Part shown: in pieces, positions 1-8,677 of the stretch
How positions within the stretch are numbered: position 1 is the stretch's first letter
How the letters are laid out: every line of letters starts with the position of its first letter
Origin: Pseudomonadota bacterium
Lineage (GTDB): Bacteria > Desulfobacterota > Binatia > Binatales > Binataceae
Direction: 5' to 3'
DNA: 64,000 nt
Assembly: GCA_021323675.1 (NCBI GenBank)
Contig: JAJPKP010000086.1
Coordinates: forward strand, 1 to 64,000
Program-made: the position numbers and the translations under genes
Notes under the pieces: generated by a model
The model's database searches: none
What the model was told of the DNA's origin: nothing
Seen by the model: the letters and a program-made list of their open reading frames with translations, nothing else

Positions 1-387
1 GATTCGGGATTCCGCCCACCAGTCAAGATCCAGGCAGCGGAGACGGCGCGGAGCCTTTGAATGCAATAAAGACTGATTTTTGTCAAGAGCGGACGGCACC
101 GCGCAACCAATTCACCCCGTCGCGGCGTAACACCGTCCGGTCCAGAATCATCTCCCCGGTCAATCGCCAATAATAAATCTAATTCGGAACACCACTCAAC
201 GCAATGCGAATCGATCTCCACGGACAAGACGCGCCTTGCGTCTTTTCCGTTCCCCAGCGAGATCGTGTCCCAGTCTTCCCAAGCCCGACGACGATACCCG
301 TTGTCTTGACTTCTTACTCCTGCAAGTCTATCCACAAGTTGACCGCCAGGCGGTCTTTTTTTCTTACGCGAATTTCTTCTGGGATTG
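1..387. other. Left-edge non-coding region
   Basis: No convincing gene is seen here. A 64-codon open frame starting at 204 has no family resemblance, runs through two hairpins and overlaps the next gene, so I do not accept it. The stretch holds two hairpins on the + strand. The first has arms 226-232 and 238-244 (seven perfect pairs, five-base loop) followed by only two T. The second, at 341-365, is a proper terminator. A TTGACT element at 306-311 could be a -35 box, but the matching -10 position is poor. The region is probably the tail of a transcript from left of the window plus the leader of the gene at 388. Confidence 0.5.
341..365 (+). terminator. Intrinsic terminator
   Basis: GACCGCC and GGCGGTC are complementary around position 348, giving a six-pair GC-rich stem with a three-base loop, followed directly by a T-rich tract at 356-365. 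It sits only about 22 bases before the first start codon at 388, so it either ends a transcript from the left or attenuates entry into the next gene. Confidence 0.7.
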
Positions 388-1026
388 ATGCCTCTTAAAA
401 AAGAGACGATGGCGGCGCTTTCAATCTTCATTCGCCCATTGCGGCGCTCAACCGACAGCATCACGCTTCGCCACTTCCAGCTAATCTTGTTCGCCGCGCT
501 CGCCTGCTTCGTGACCCAGGCTTGCAAGACGGCGCCCAAGCCTCAACCGCCTCAACCGGCTGCCGCCGAACAGGCATCCAGCAAGAATCCCGACGAGCCC
601 ACCAAAGAGCTCCCGCCCGACCTGTTCAAGTCGATGCCGGTTTATCCGGGCGCAACCGTCGAGCACGTTCACAAACCAAAAGGCGCGATGCGGGAAATCG
701 CGTTTGCGACTTCAGCCCAGCTAAATCAGGTGGTCCAGTTCTATAAGGATGAGCTCAAGAAAAACGACTTCCACGTCACGTCGTCGCTCATCATGCCCGC
801 GCGCAAAACCTGGTCGTGCGACTTTCATCGCGAGGGACGGCCCGCCACGCTGATGGTGTACCCGGACGACAAGGACAAATCGAAACTCGTCATCGACCTG
901 ATATATGAGATGCCGGCAAAGGCCGACGCCTCCCTGCAGGAGGCGGAGGAGACCTTTGACGTTATAGGCCCGGGCGAGGTCGCCCAGCAGACCGTTAATT
1001 CGAACACGAAGGCAAAGAGGAACTAG
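388..1026 (+). CDS. Putative secreted lipoprotein, unknown function
   Basis: I do not recognise a named family. The protein (212 residues from ATG 388) has basic residues, a hydrophobic segment at about residues 29-43 and then cysteines. The best lipobox candidates are LAC near residue 40 or TQAC near 46, both imperfect, so lipidation is likely but not certain. A Pro/Ala/Glu-rich linker follows. The folded part begins at a PVYPGA motif and has alternating hydrophobic segments, including FATSAQLNQVVQFYKDELKK, a pattern common in uncharacterised deltaproteobacterial envelope proteins. Possible starts are TTG 385, ATG 388 and ATG 409; an A/G-rich stretch precedes 409, so that shorter form is possible. 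It lies four bases upstream of the dehydrogenase gene and is probably cotranscribed. Confidence 0.65.
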   Translation: MPLKKETMAALSIFIRPLRRSTDSITLRHFQLILFAALACFVTQACKTAPKPQPPQPAAAEQASSKNPDEPTKELPPDLFKSMPVYPGATVEHVHKPKGAMREIAFATSAQLNQVVQFYKDELKKNDFHVTSSLIMPARKTWSCDFHREGRPATLMVYPDDKDKSKLVIDLIYEMPAKADASLQEAEETFDVIGPGEVAQQTVNSNTKAKRN

Positions 1027-1030
1027 TACG

Positions 1031-1966
1031 ATGGCACTATTGGACGGAAAAGTAGCGGTCATCACTGGCGCCGGACGCGGTATCGGCCGCGAGGAAGCGC
1101 TGTTGATGGCGAAACACGGATGCAAGGTTGTGGTCAACGACCTCGGCGGACATTTTGACGGCACCGGGCAATCGCGCTCGCCCGCCGAAGATGTCGTCAA
1201 GGAAATCCGCGCCGCGGGCGGCGAAGCAGTGGCCAACTTCGAAAGCGTGACCGATTTCAAAGCCGCCAAGCGGATCATCGAGTGCGCGATCGACAACTTC
1301 GGCAAGCTCAGCATCGTGGTCAACAACGCCGGCATCCTGCGCGACCGCATGATCTTCAACATGAACGAGGAAGACTGGGACGCGGTCGTCGCGGTTCACC
1401 TCAAGGGCAGCTTCAACGTCGCCCGCCATGCCTGCGCTTACTGGCGTGAGCAGCACAAGGCCGGCAACGTTCTCAACGGCCGGCTCATCAACACCAGCTC
1501 CGACTCCGGCATCCTCGGCAACGCCGGCCAGTCGAACTACGGCGCGGCGAAGGCCGCCGTTGCCGCGATGGCGATAATCGTCGATCGCGAGATGCAGCGT
1601 TACGGCGTCACCGCCAACGCCATCGCCCCGGTCGCCCGTACCCGCCTGACGGTAGATGCGACTCCGCAGACCGCCGCCGGGATGCCGCAGGCGAAGGCCG
1701 GAGAATGGGATGCCTTTACCCCCGCCCACGTCGCTCCGCTCGTCACATGGCTCGGCAGCGACGATGCCAAGGACGTTCACGGCGAAGTCTTCCGTGTCGG
1801 CATGGGCACCGTGTGGCTGATGAAGGGATGGCATTCGGTGGGCAAGGTCGCCAAGAGGGGCTCGATGTGGGAGCCGGCCGAACTTGGCGGCAAGCTTAAG
1901 GAAGAGCTCGCAAAAGGCGTCACCGCCAAGGAAAATATGGGCCAGGTGATGGCGGGCAACGTCTGA
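1031..1966 (+). CDS. Short-chain dehydrogenase/reductase (SDR)
   Basis: Classical SDR of 311 residues, probably a soluble NAD(P)-dependent oxidoreductase of a 3-hydroxyacyl or similar substrate. Visible motifs are the dinucleotide-binding TGAGRGIG (residues 12-19), the structural NNAG (98-101), and the catalytic Ser about 156/157, Tyr170 and Lys174 in YGAAK. The segment VVNDLGG with a long loop after strand two resembles the dehydrogenase domain of peroxisomal multifunctional enzyme type 2, which acts in beta-oxidation. The tail after residue 220 is longer than in minimal SDRs. AGAGGAA upstream serves as ribosome binding site. Substrate is unknown; the surrounding lipid-type genes make acyl-CoA metabolism plausible. 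Confidence 0.85.
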   Translation: MALLDGKVAVITGAGRGIGREEALLMAKHGCKVVVNDLGGHFDGTGQSRSPAEDVVKEIRAAGGEAVANFESVTDFKAAKRIIECAIDNFGKLSIVVNNAGILRDRMIFNMNEEDWDAVVAVHLKGSFNVARHACAYWREQHKAGNVLNGRLINTSSDSGILGNAGQSNYGAAKAAVAAMAIIVDREMQRYGVTANAIAPVARTRLTVDATPQTAAGMPQAKAGEWDAFTPAHVAPLVTWLGSDDAKDVHGEVFRVGMGTVWLMKGWHSVGKVAKRGSMWEPAELGGKLKEELAKGVTAKENMGQVMAGNV

Positions 1967-1971
1967 GATCC

Positions 1972-2499
1972 TTGAGTAATCGCAATCAACATGAATCCGA
2001 AGGCGCGGCTCCCCGGGAGCCGCGCTTTCGTTCCATCCTGTTCATCTGCGCCGCCAACACCGCGCGCAGCGTGATGGCGGAGCATATTCTCAGGCGCGAG
2101 CTTGAGATGCGCGGGATGCACACGACCGTGCGCGTTGCCTCCGCTGGCATCGCGGCTTATGCGCGCGACGGCGCTCTGGTCTCCCTCGATACCCGCCTCG
2201 CCCTGCGCGACGACGGAATCCATCTGGGCGAAGAGGCAACCTCCACCGACCTGAAACGCCATCCTGAGCTCCTTGATGAGGCCGATCTGATAATCGCGAT
2301 GACGGAGGAGCAGGCGCGCCATCTGCTCGACAAATTCCCCGGAGCTTCGGGCCGCACCGTTCATACGCTGCGATCGTTCGCCGGCGAGCGCGGCGATATT
2401 GACGACCCTTACGAAAAGGGCGATCAGGTCTTCGCCGAGTGCCGCGAGGAAATCAAGCGCCTGATTCCGGTTCTAATCGACCGCCTGTTCGAGGATTGA
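1972..2499 (+). CDS. Low-molecular-weight phosphotyrosine phosphatase family protein
   Basis: The fold is that of low-molecular-weight protein tyrosine phosphatases and thioredoxin-type arsenate reductases. The phosphate-binding loop C26-X5-R32 (CAANTARS) follows a hydrophobic strand ILFI, and a DDPY motif near the C-terminus supplies the usual general-acid aspartate. The length, 175 residues, is normal. No ATG precedes the active site, so TTG at 1972 is the only reasonable start; the ribosome binding site is weak. It starts five bases after the dehydrogenase stop codon. Whether it acts on protein phosphotyrosine, a sugar phosphate or arsenate cannot be told from sequence. Confidence 0.85.
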   Translation: MSNRNQHESEGAAPREPRFRSILFICAANTARSVMAEHILRRELEMRGMHTTVRVASAGIAAYARDGALVSLDTRLALRDDGIHLGEEATSTDLKRHPELLDEADLIIAMTEEQARHLLDKFPGASGRTVHTLRSFAGERGDIDDPYEKGDQVFAECREEIKRLIPVLIDRLFED

Positions 2500-2527
2500 C
2501 CGATCCGCAGCAAGAGGATGTGTCGCG

Positions 2528-2956
2528 ATGCAATTCGAGAATCCATCCGACCCTGAAATTCGCGCGATCCTCTCGAATCCCTGCACAGTCGCGGTTGTCG
2601 GATGCTCCGATAATCCGGCGCGCGACAGCCTCAAGATCGCGATGCTGCTGAAGTCGCGCGGCTTCCGGGTAATTCCGGTCAACCCCGCGCTCGCTCCGGA
2701 TGCGCTGTTGAACACGCTCGGCCAGCCGGTCTTTCCCGATCTGGCGTCCATTCCCGATCCAGTCGATATCGTCGATGTCTTCCGCCGCTCGGAGTTCGTG
2801 CCCGAGATTGTCGATCAGGCGATCGCCAAAGGCGCGCGCATCCTGTGGTGTCAGCTCGGCGTGATTCATCTCGAGGCCGCCAGGCGCGCCCAGGCGTCGG
2901 GCCTCACGGTCGTGATGGATCGCTGCCCGGCGATCGAATACGCCCGCCTCTTCTAG
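2528..2956 (+). CDS. CoA-binding (YccU-type) protein
   Basis: Small Rossmann-fold protein of 142 residues belonging to the CoA-binding-domain 2 family (YccU/YneT). The first strand and glycine turn, VAVVGCSDNPARDS, and the later VIPVNP, VDIVDVFR and ILWCQLG segments are the family hallmarks and follow the order of the succinyl-CoA synthetase alpha N-domain. It is thought to bind CoA or acyl-CoA; no enzyme activity is established. AGAGGA upstream of ATG 2528 is a good ribosome binding site. It ends the first + strand operon and faces the arginine operon convergently. Confidence 0.85.
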   Translation: MQFENPSDPEIRAILSNPCTVAVVGCSDNPARDSLKIAMLLKSRGFRVIPVNPALAPDALLNTLGQPVFPDLASIPDPVDIVDVFRRSEFVPEIVDQAIAKGARILWCQLGVIHLEAARRAQASGLTVVMDRCPAIEYARLF

Positions 2957-3020
2957 CTTCGGAAAACCACCAGAGCATCCGCTGCCCTCGACGCGGATCC
3001 GCCGCAAGCGCTGTACTCTC

Positions 3021-3530
3021 CTACCGTAACGGTAGCGGCGTGGGAGTGGGCAGCACGAAGGTCTCGGGGTTCGGTGGAGGACGCGGCACAGTCCGTTCGA
3101 TCGACGCGTGGTTGGACGGCTGGCTCCGGTAATGGTCCTGCGTATACGAAACCACCTCGTACACGTAGGACTGGCCAATAGTGGTGTCACGATCGGTAAA
3201 GGTGAACACGTGCTGCTGCTGGAAACGCTCCTGGTCGGTCACCTGCACTTCGCCGATCTGCCGAAAAGCGCCTCCACTCTGCTCATCCTCACGCAGCACG
3301 GCGAAATGGTCCAGATTGTTCATCCTGCCGCCGGCCTCATAGGTGGTCGGCCGTCCCCAGGTCAGGCGTATTCCTTCTTTCATCGATGCCGCGCGCAGGT
3401 CGAGAATCTGATGGGGCCGCGCGGCCTGCGGAGGCACCGGGGGCGACTTCACTCCGCATCCGGTCCACGATGCCGCCGCGGCCAGCGCCATCATCCAGAT
3501 GACCGCAATCAGGCTGAAACGCGAGATCAT
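3021..3530 (-). CDS. Lipoprotein with fibronectin-III-like domain
   Basis: The 169-residue product has a signal peptide ending in a lipobox-like WTGC (Cys25), followed by GVKSPPVPP, the Lys/Pro-rich start typical of small lipoproteins encoded next to biosynthetic operons. The rest (RLTWGRPTTYEAGG, the YEVVSY strand) has the spacing of a single fibronectin type III-like beta sandwich. The C-terminus is Pro/Thr rich. Its ATG overlaps the argH stop by four bases (ATGA), so it is the last gene of the long leftward operon. Function is unknown; it is likely anchored in the outer membrane. Confidence 0.75.
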   Translation of the reverse strand: MISRFSLIAVIWMMALAAAASWTGCGVKSPPVPPQAARPHQILDLRAASMKEGIRLTWGRPTTYEAGGRMNNLDHFAVLREDEQSGGAFRQIGEVQVTDQERFQQQHVFTFTDRDTTIGQSYVYEVVSYTQDHYRSQPSNHASIERTVPRPPPNPETFVLPTPTPLPLR

Positions 3531-4915
3531 CGGCCTAGTTCCTTAAGCCGCTTCCGGACCGTTTGTGGCGACGGCCCTCCAGCCACCGTGCGGCGGGCAA
3601 GCGAATTTTCCGCGGTGAGCAGCGTTACGGCGTCTTCCTTGAACGCGGGAGAATGGCGGCGGAGGTCGTCCAGTGTACGCTGCTCGAATGGTCGGCCGGA
3701 CTCGGCGGTTTCGCGCACGAGCGCGCCGATCACTTCATGCGCCTCGCGAAACGGCATCCCGCGAGCAACCAGGTACTCGGCCAGATCGGTGGCGAGCGCG
3801 AAGCCTCCCGCCGCCCGGCGCATCGCCGCCCGATCGAATCGCAGCGCGCCCCACAGCTTCGCCATCAGATCGAGCGCCGGCTTGATGGTGTCGAGCGCGT
3901 CGAACACGCGTTCCTTGTCTTCCTGCAGGTCGGAGTTGTAGGCGAGCGGCAGGCCTTTCAAAGTGGTGAGCATCGCCACCAAATCGCCGATCACGCGCCC
4001 GGTCTTTCCCCGAATCAGCTCCGCCAGGTCAGGATTCTTCTTCTGCGGCATCATCGAGCTGCCCGTCGAGAACTCGTCGGGCAGGATGGCGAAGCCGAAT
4101 TCCGAAGAGGTCCACAGGATCAGCTCCTCGCTCATCCGCGACAGATGCACCGCAAGGATGGCGGCCGCGGCCAGAAAATCGAGCACAAAGTCGCGGTCCG
4201 AAACGGCGTCCATGCTGTTGAGCGCGATTCGTTTGAAGCCGAGCTCGCGCGCGACCATCCGGCGATCGATTGGCAGGGTCGTTCCGGCCAGCGCGCCGGC
4301 GCCGAGCGGCATGACCTCGGTGCGCGCCAGTGCCTGCGCAAACCGCTCGCGGTCGCGATCGAGCATCTCCACGTACGCAAGCAGATGATGAGCGAGCGAG
4401 ACCGGCTGCGCGCGCTGCAGATGGGTGTATCCGGGCATCACGGTTTCCGTGTTGCGCCGCGCTACTCGAATCAGGGCGGCGCGCAGCGCCCGGATGAGTC
4501 CCTCGATCTCCTTCAACTGATCGCGGAGATAAAGGCGCAAATCGAGCGCCACCTGATCGTTGCGGGAACGCGCCGTGTGCAGCTTGCGGCCGCAATCGCC
4601 GATCTTTGCTATCAGCCGGCGCTCGATCGCGAGGTGGATGTCTTCGTCGGCGATGTCGAAGCGAAAGCGGCCGGAATCGATCTCGCCCTCGATCTCCCGC
4701 AGGGTGCGCTCGATGGCTTGTGCTTCCGAGCGCCGGATCAACCCCACCCGCGCCAGCATCCGCGCGTGCGCGATCGATCCCAGAATATCGTGGTGATAAA
4801 GACGCCGGTCGAAGGGCAGCGAAGCTGTGAAAGCCTCGACCTCGGGCAACCGCCCGCGCGCAAAGCGGCCCCTGATCAGATTGCGCGGCCGCGCCGTGGT
4901 CTTCTTACCCGCCAT
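3527..4915 (-). CDS. argH: Argininosuccinate lyase
   Basis: Cleaves argininosuccinate to arginine and fumarate, the last arginine step, in the cytoplasm as a homotetramer. The fumarase/aspartase superfamily signature GSSMMPQKKNPD is present, with TARSRNDQ (substrate binding), YTHLQRAQP and EFSTG nearby. The chosen start, ATG 4915 (MAGKK), gives 462 residues, the usual length; the frame is open further upstream but has no family resemblance there. The stop overlaps the downstream lipoprotein start. It lies 112 bases after the small zinc-ribbon gene. Confidence 0.96.
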   Translation of the reverse strand: MAGKKTTARPRNLIRGRFARGRLPEVEAFTASLPFDRRLYHHDILGSIAHARMLARVGLIRRSEAQAIERTLREIEGEIDSGRFRFDIADEDIHLAIERRLIAKIGDCGRKLHTARSRNDQVALDLRLYLRDQLKEIEGLIRALRAALIRVARRNTETVMPGYTHLQRAQPVSLAHHLLAYVEMLDRDRERFAQALARTEVMPLGAGALAGTTLPIDRRMVARELGFKRIALNSMDAVSDRDFVLDFLAAAAILAVHLSRMSEELILWTSSEFGFAILPDEFSTGSSMMPQKKNPDLAELIRGKTGRVIGDLVAMLTTLKGLPLAYNSDLQEDKERVFDALDTIKPALDLMAKLWGALRFDRAAMRRAAGGFALATDLAEYLVARGMPFREAHEVIGALVRETAESGRPFEQRTLDDLRRHSPAFKEDAVTLLTAENSLARRTVAGGPSPQTVRKRLKELGR

Positions 4916-5027
4916 GCTCACGCTGCGACGCGTCCGTCCGCGCTCGCCACACAGCCGAAATACGCAAGGATCCGCCTTCCACCGGCAGGAAGGAGCCTTC
5001 GGCAGCTTTTCAAGTCGAGGTGATCGG

Positions 5028-5204
5028 TCATTCGGGATGGCGGGTGCGGCAGAGGCATCCGCGGGCGGCGCAACTGGTGGTGCCGTCGGGATGCGTGATG
5101 TGCACATCGAGCTTGTGGCCGCATCGCGGGCAGTGGCCGGCGCGAACCTTCGGCACCAGTTTTGGCGCCTTGTGGGGCGGCCGGAATTGAATGACTTTGC
5201 CCAA
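5028..5204 (-). CDS. Small zinc-ribbon-like protein in the arginine operon
   Basis: A 58-codon gene, reading LGKVIQFRPPHKAPKLVPKV, then a cysteine module. CPRC (Cys25, Cys28) is followed by Cys45 and the pair Cys50/Cys52, plus several histidines, which fits a small zinc-binding fold. It starts at TTG 5204, three bases after the argG stop and with GGGAG/AAG upstream; an in-frame stop just before prevents a longer version, and GTG at codon 17 is the only alternative. It ends 112 bases before argH. I do not recognise a family. Codon use and low degeneracy around the cysteines argue that it is real, but there is no direct proof of expression. Confidence 0.6.
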   Translation of the reverse strand: MGKVIQFRPPHKAPKLVPKVRAGHCPRCGHKLDVHITHPDGTTSCAARGCLCRTRHPE

Positions 5205-5207
5205 CCC

Positions 5208-6464
5208 TCACTTCTCCCTGGCGGCCTTTCCGGTCTCTCCGCGGGCGCGCGCCAAGGCGCGCAGCCGCGTGCCGGCAAGTCGGATGAAACCTTCGGCATC
5301 CGATTGCTGGTAGCCGCCCGCCTCTTCAAAACTTGCGATCGCCGGATCGTAAAGCGAGTTCGGCGACTTGCGGCCCGCGATCGTCGCGGAGCCCTTGTAC
5401 AATTTGATCCGTGCTGTCCCGTTCACGTCGCGCTGCGCCTCGTCGATCAGAGCCTGCAGCGCTTCACGCTCGGGCGCAAACCAATAGCCGTAGTACACCA
5501 TCTCAGCGTAGCGCGGAATCAGCGAATCGCGTAGATGCATCACTTCGCGGTCGAGAGTCAACTGCTCGACCGCGCGATGCGCGTGCATCAGGAGGGTGAC
5601 GCCCGGCGTCTCGTAAACCCCGCGCGATTTGATGCCCACGTAGCGGTTCTCGACCATGTCAACCCTGCCGATTCCGTGGCGGCCGCCGATCTCGTTGGCC
5701 CGCTCGATCACCCTGGCCGGCGCCATCGATTCTCCGTTTATCGCGACCGGGTTGCCGCCCAGAAACTCGACTTCAACGTATTCCGGCTGGTTGGGAGCGT
5801 CTTCCGGCGCCACGGTCAGCCGGAACATATCGTTATACGGCTCGTGCCACGGGTCTTCGAGGATTCCGCCTTCGTAGCTGATGTGGACCAGGTTTCGGTC
5901 CATCGAATAGGGTTTCTCGCCCGTGACCTGCACCGGAATTTTCTTTTCGTTGGCGTAAGCGATCATGTCGGCGCGGCCCTGAAAGGTCCAGTCCGCGCGC
6001 CGCCAGGGCGCGATGATCTTGAGTTCCGGCGCAAGCCGCGCGAGCGTCAGCTCGAAGCGCACCTGGTCGTTGCCTTTGCCGGTGGCGCCGTGCGCAACCG
6101 CGTCGGCGCCTTCGGCCCGCGCGATTTCAGCCAGCTTTTTTGCGATGACCGGCCGCGCAATCGACGTGCCTAAAAGGTAATACCCCTCGTACACCGCATT
6201 CGCGCGCATCATCGGAAAAACGAAGTCGCGCGCGAACTCCTCGCGGAGGTCGGCGATCACGAGCTTGCTCGCACCGGTCTTGAGTGCCTTTTCTTCAAGA
6301 CCCTCGGTCTCTTCCGCTTGTCCCACGTCGGCGCAGTACGCGATCACCTCGCATCCGAAGCGATCCTTGATCCATCGCAGGATGACCGAGGTGTCGAGTC
6401 CGCCCGAGTAGGACAGCACCAGTTTCTTTATGTTTTCAGCGGCCACTTTGGATGCTCCCGTCAC
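5208..6464 (-). CDS. argG: Argininosuccinate synthase
   Basis: ATP-dependent ligation of citrulline and aspartate to argininosuccinate. The N-type ATP pyrophosphatase loop [10 protein letters not shown] lies near residues 18-27. The family segments [23 protein letters not shown] and [10 protein letters not shown] follow in order. It is 418 residues long, as expected. The start is GTG 6464, whose GTGA overlaps the argF stop by four bases, indicating translational coupling. Third from the end of the arginine gene run. Confidence 0.96.
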   Translation of the reverse strand: MTGASKVAAENIKKLVLSYSGGLDTSVILRWIKDRFGCEVIAYCADVGQAEETEGLEEKALKTGASKLVIADLREEFARDFVFPMMRANAVYEGYYLLGTSIARPVIAKKLAEIARAEGADAVAHGATGKGNDQVRFELTLARLAPELKIIAPWRRADWTFQGRADMIAYANEKKIPVQVTGEKPYSMDRNLVHISYEGGILEDPWHEPYNDMFRLTVAPEDAPNQPEYVEVEFLGGNPVAINGESMAPARVIERANEIGGRHGIGRVDMVENRYVGIKSRGVYETPGVTLLMHAHRAVEQLTLDREVMHLRDSLIPRYAEMVYYGYWFAPEREALQALIDEAQRDVNGTARIKLYKGSATIAGRKSPNSLYDPAIASFEEAGGYQQSDAEGFIRLAGTRLRALARARGETGKAAREK

Positions 6465-7468
6465 GAAGCGTGGGTAAGCTCGGCCTGGCCCAAAATTTCC
6501 GGACGCAAAAGCCAGGTCATCACCGCCTTTTGCGCATGCAGGCGGTTTTCGGCTTCGTCCAGAACGATTGAACGCGGACCGTCGAGCACGTCGTCGGTGA
6601 TTTCCTCGCCGCGATGGGCGGGCAGACAGTGCATCACCAGCGCGTGGCGCGCGGCGTGAGCCAGCAGAGCGTCATTCACCTGAAAGTTGCGAAAGTCGCG
6701 GCGGCGTTGCGCGGCCTCCTTCTCCTGGCCCATCGAGGTCCACGTGTCCGTATAGACCACGTCGGCGTTTTTCACCGCTTCGATTGGGTCATGAGTGAGC
6801 AGGCCGAGTTCTTCGCGCCGAAAGCGATCGAGGAAGCTCTTTTCCGGCTCATAGCCGCGCGGGATGCCCAGCCGCAGCTCGAAACCTATCAGCGCCGCCG
6901 CCTCGATCCAGCTCTGCGCCATGTTGAAACCGTCGCCGATAAAAGCGATCCGCAGCTTTCTCAGATCGCGTCCGAAGTGCTCCTGCAGCGCCTGCAAGTC
7001 AGCCAGCAACTGGCAAGGATGCAGCCGATCCGTGAGCGCATTGATTACCGGCACCGACGCCTCGCGAGCCAGCTCAAGGCAGGTCTCGTGCGAGAAGGTG
7101 CGAATCATAATCAGATCGACCCATCGCGAGAGATTGCGCGCGACGTCCTTGGCGGACTCGCGCTCGCCGATCCCGATATCGTTGGGCGCCAGGTAGATCG
7201 CATGCCCGCCCAACTGCGCCATCCCGGTCTCGAACGTTATTCGCGTGCGCAGCGAGGGCTTCTGGAAAATCATCGCGAGCGTCTTGCCGCGCAGGTACGG
7301 ATGCTCGATTCCGGAACGAAGTTCCGCCTTGAATCGCGCTGCCAGCGCGAGCAGGCCGTTCAGTTCAGCTTCGCTGAGCGAGCTCATATCGAGAAAGTCG
7401 CGCTTGCGAGGCGGGGCTTCCCCCTGCCCCTCGGCGCTTCTTCTGCGCTGGGCGGCGGTCGCGCTCAT
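6461..7468 (-). CDS. argF: Ornithine carbamoyltransferase
   Basis: Makes citrulline from ornithine and carbamoyl phosphate. The carbamoyl-phosphate loop reads KPSLRTR rather than the commoner STRTR; the SLRTR form is known in some bacterial ornithine transcarbamylases. [10 protein letters not shown] is the phosphate/carbamoyl contact, DTWTSMGQE carries the ornithine-binding SMG loop, and [11 protein letters not shown] is the catalytic Cys loop. 335 residues from ATG 7468; the first 25 are a basic, poorly conserved extension and the fold begins near KRDFLDM. It overlaps argD upstream (ATGA) and argG downstream (GTGA). Confidence 0.95.
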   Translation of the reverse strand: MSATAAQRRRSAEGQGEAPPRKRDFLDMSSLSEAELNGLLALAARFKAELRSGIEHPYLRGKTLAMIFQKPSLRTRITFETGMAQLGGHAIYLAPNDIGIGERESAKDVARNLSRWVDLIMIRTFSHETCLELAREASVPVINALTDRLHPCQLLADLQALQEHFGRDLRKLRIAFIGDGFNMAQSWIEAAALIGFELRLGIPRGYEPEKSFLDRFRREELGLLTHDPIEAVKNADVVYTDTWTSMGQEKEAAQRRRDFRNFQVNDALLAHAARHALVMHCLPAHRGEEITDDVLDGPRSIVLDEAENRLHAQKAVMTWLLRPEILGQAELTHAS

Positions 7469-8664
7469 GACGGCATCGGGGCGGTCCTGAGCGCCCTTTC
7501 GATTATGGCAAGCCCCGCGTCCGCATCCTGCCGCGAGAGATTCAGCGGAGGCAGCAACCGGAGCACGTTGCCCGCGGTTCCATTGACCAGCAGCCGCTCC
7601 TTCAGGCAGGCATCGACCACCGGACGCGCATCGTGCTTGAGCACCACGCCGATTATCATGCCGAGCCCGCGCACTTCCTTGACGCGATCGCAGGTGTCCG
7701 CGATCCGGCGCAGGCGCTCGATGATATAGCCGCCGACCTCGGTGGCATTTTCGAGCGCGAGTTCCTCGTCGATCGCGTCAATTATCGCAAGCCCGGCCGC
7801 GCACGACACCGGATTTCCCCCGAACGTGGTCCCATGGCTTCCGGGCGTGAGGCTCGATGCGATTTCGCTCTTCGCGATCATCGCGCCCAGCGGCAATCCT
7901 CCGCCGAGGGCTTTGGCGAGGGTCACGATGTCGGGTTTCACCCCGACGTGCTCGTAAGCGAAGAAGCGGCCGGTCCTGCCGATCCCGGTCTGTATTTCGT
8001 CAAGAATCATCAGCAGGTGGTTGCGATCGCAGAACTCGCGCACGCGCCGAAGGTAGTCGAGCTTGGGGACTACAACCCCGCCCTCCCCCTGGATCGGCTC
8101 GATCATCACGGCAACGGTGTTTTCCCCGAGCGATCGTTCGAGTGCACCGAGATCATCGTAGGGCGCCATCTTGAAGCCCGGGACGAGCGGCTGAAACCCC
8201 TGATGGTACTTCTCCTGGCCGGTCGCGCTCAGGGTGGCAAGCGTGCGCCCGTGGAATGAACCCAGGGTCGCGATGATCTCGAAACGGCCGCCGCCGTCCT
8301 TGTGGCCCCATCGCCGCGCCAGCTTGATGGCCGCTTCGTTGGCTTCCGCTCCGGAGTTGCCGAAAAAAACGCGTCCGTCGCCGAAACGCGAAGCCAGCTT
8401 TTCAGCGAGGCGAGCCGTCGGCTCGGTGTGAAATACGTTGGAAACGTGCATCAGGCGCTCGGTCTGCTCATGGATCGCCCGGACAATCCGCGGATGGCCG
8501 TGGCCGAGATTGGTGACCGCGAGCCCGCAGAAAAAATCGAGATAACGATTCCCGTCGGCATCTTCGAGCCACGACCCCTTGCCGCGCACCAGCGCGATCG
8601 GGAGGCATCCGTAAATGTCCACGAGGTTGTGATGGGTGAGTTCGACGAGTTGCGCGTTGTTCAT
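7465..8664 (-). CDS. argD: Acetylornithine aminotransferase
   Basis: PLP-dependent class III aminotransferase converting N-acetylglutamate semialdehyde to N-acetylornithine. It shows the cofactor region FGNSGAEANEAAIK, the dimer motif IEPIQGEGG, DEIQTGIGRTG and the Schiff-base lysine in TLAKALGGGLPLGA. With the start at ATG 8664 (MNNAQLVEL, preceded by AAAGGCG) it has 399 residues, normal for ArgD. An in-frame extension upstream overlaps argB and is not conserved. It starts 13 bases after argB and its stop overlaps the argF start. ArgD enzymes often also serve lysine synthesis as succinyl-diaminopimelate aminotransferases, which cannot be excluded. Confidence 0.94.
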   Translation of the reverse strand: MNNAQLVELTHHNLVDIYGCLPIALVRGKGSWLEDADGNRYLDFFCGLAVTNLGHGHPRIVRAIHEQTERLMHVSNVFHTEPTARLAEKLASRFGDGRVFFGNSGAEANEAAIKLARRWGHKDGGGRFEIIATLGSFHGRTLATLSATGQEKYHQGFQPLVPGFKMAPYDDLGALERSLGENTVAVMIEPIQGEGGVVVPKLDYLRRVREFCDRNHLLMILDEIQTGIGRTGRFFAYEHVGVKPDIVTLAKALGGGLPLGAMIAKSEIASSLTPGSHGTTFGGNPVSCAAGLAIIDAIDEELALENATEVGGYIIERLRRIADTCDRVKEVRGLGMIIGVVLKHDARPVVDACLKERLLVNGTAGNVLRLLPPLNLSRQDADAGLAIIERALRTAPMPS

Positions 8665-8677
8665 CGATTTGCGCCTT

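Noticed and set aside
204-398. 64-codon frame near the left edge
   Set aside because: No resemblance to known proteins, contains two hairpins and a terminator, and overlaps the next gene.
3563-5023. 486-codon open frame on the plus strand across argH
   Set aside because: Antisense shadow of argH with Arg/His/Gln-rich nonsense content.
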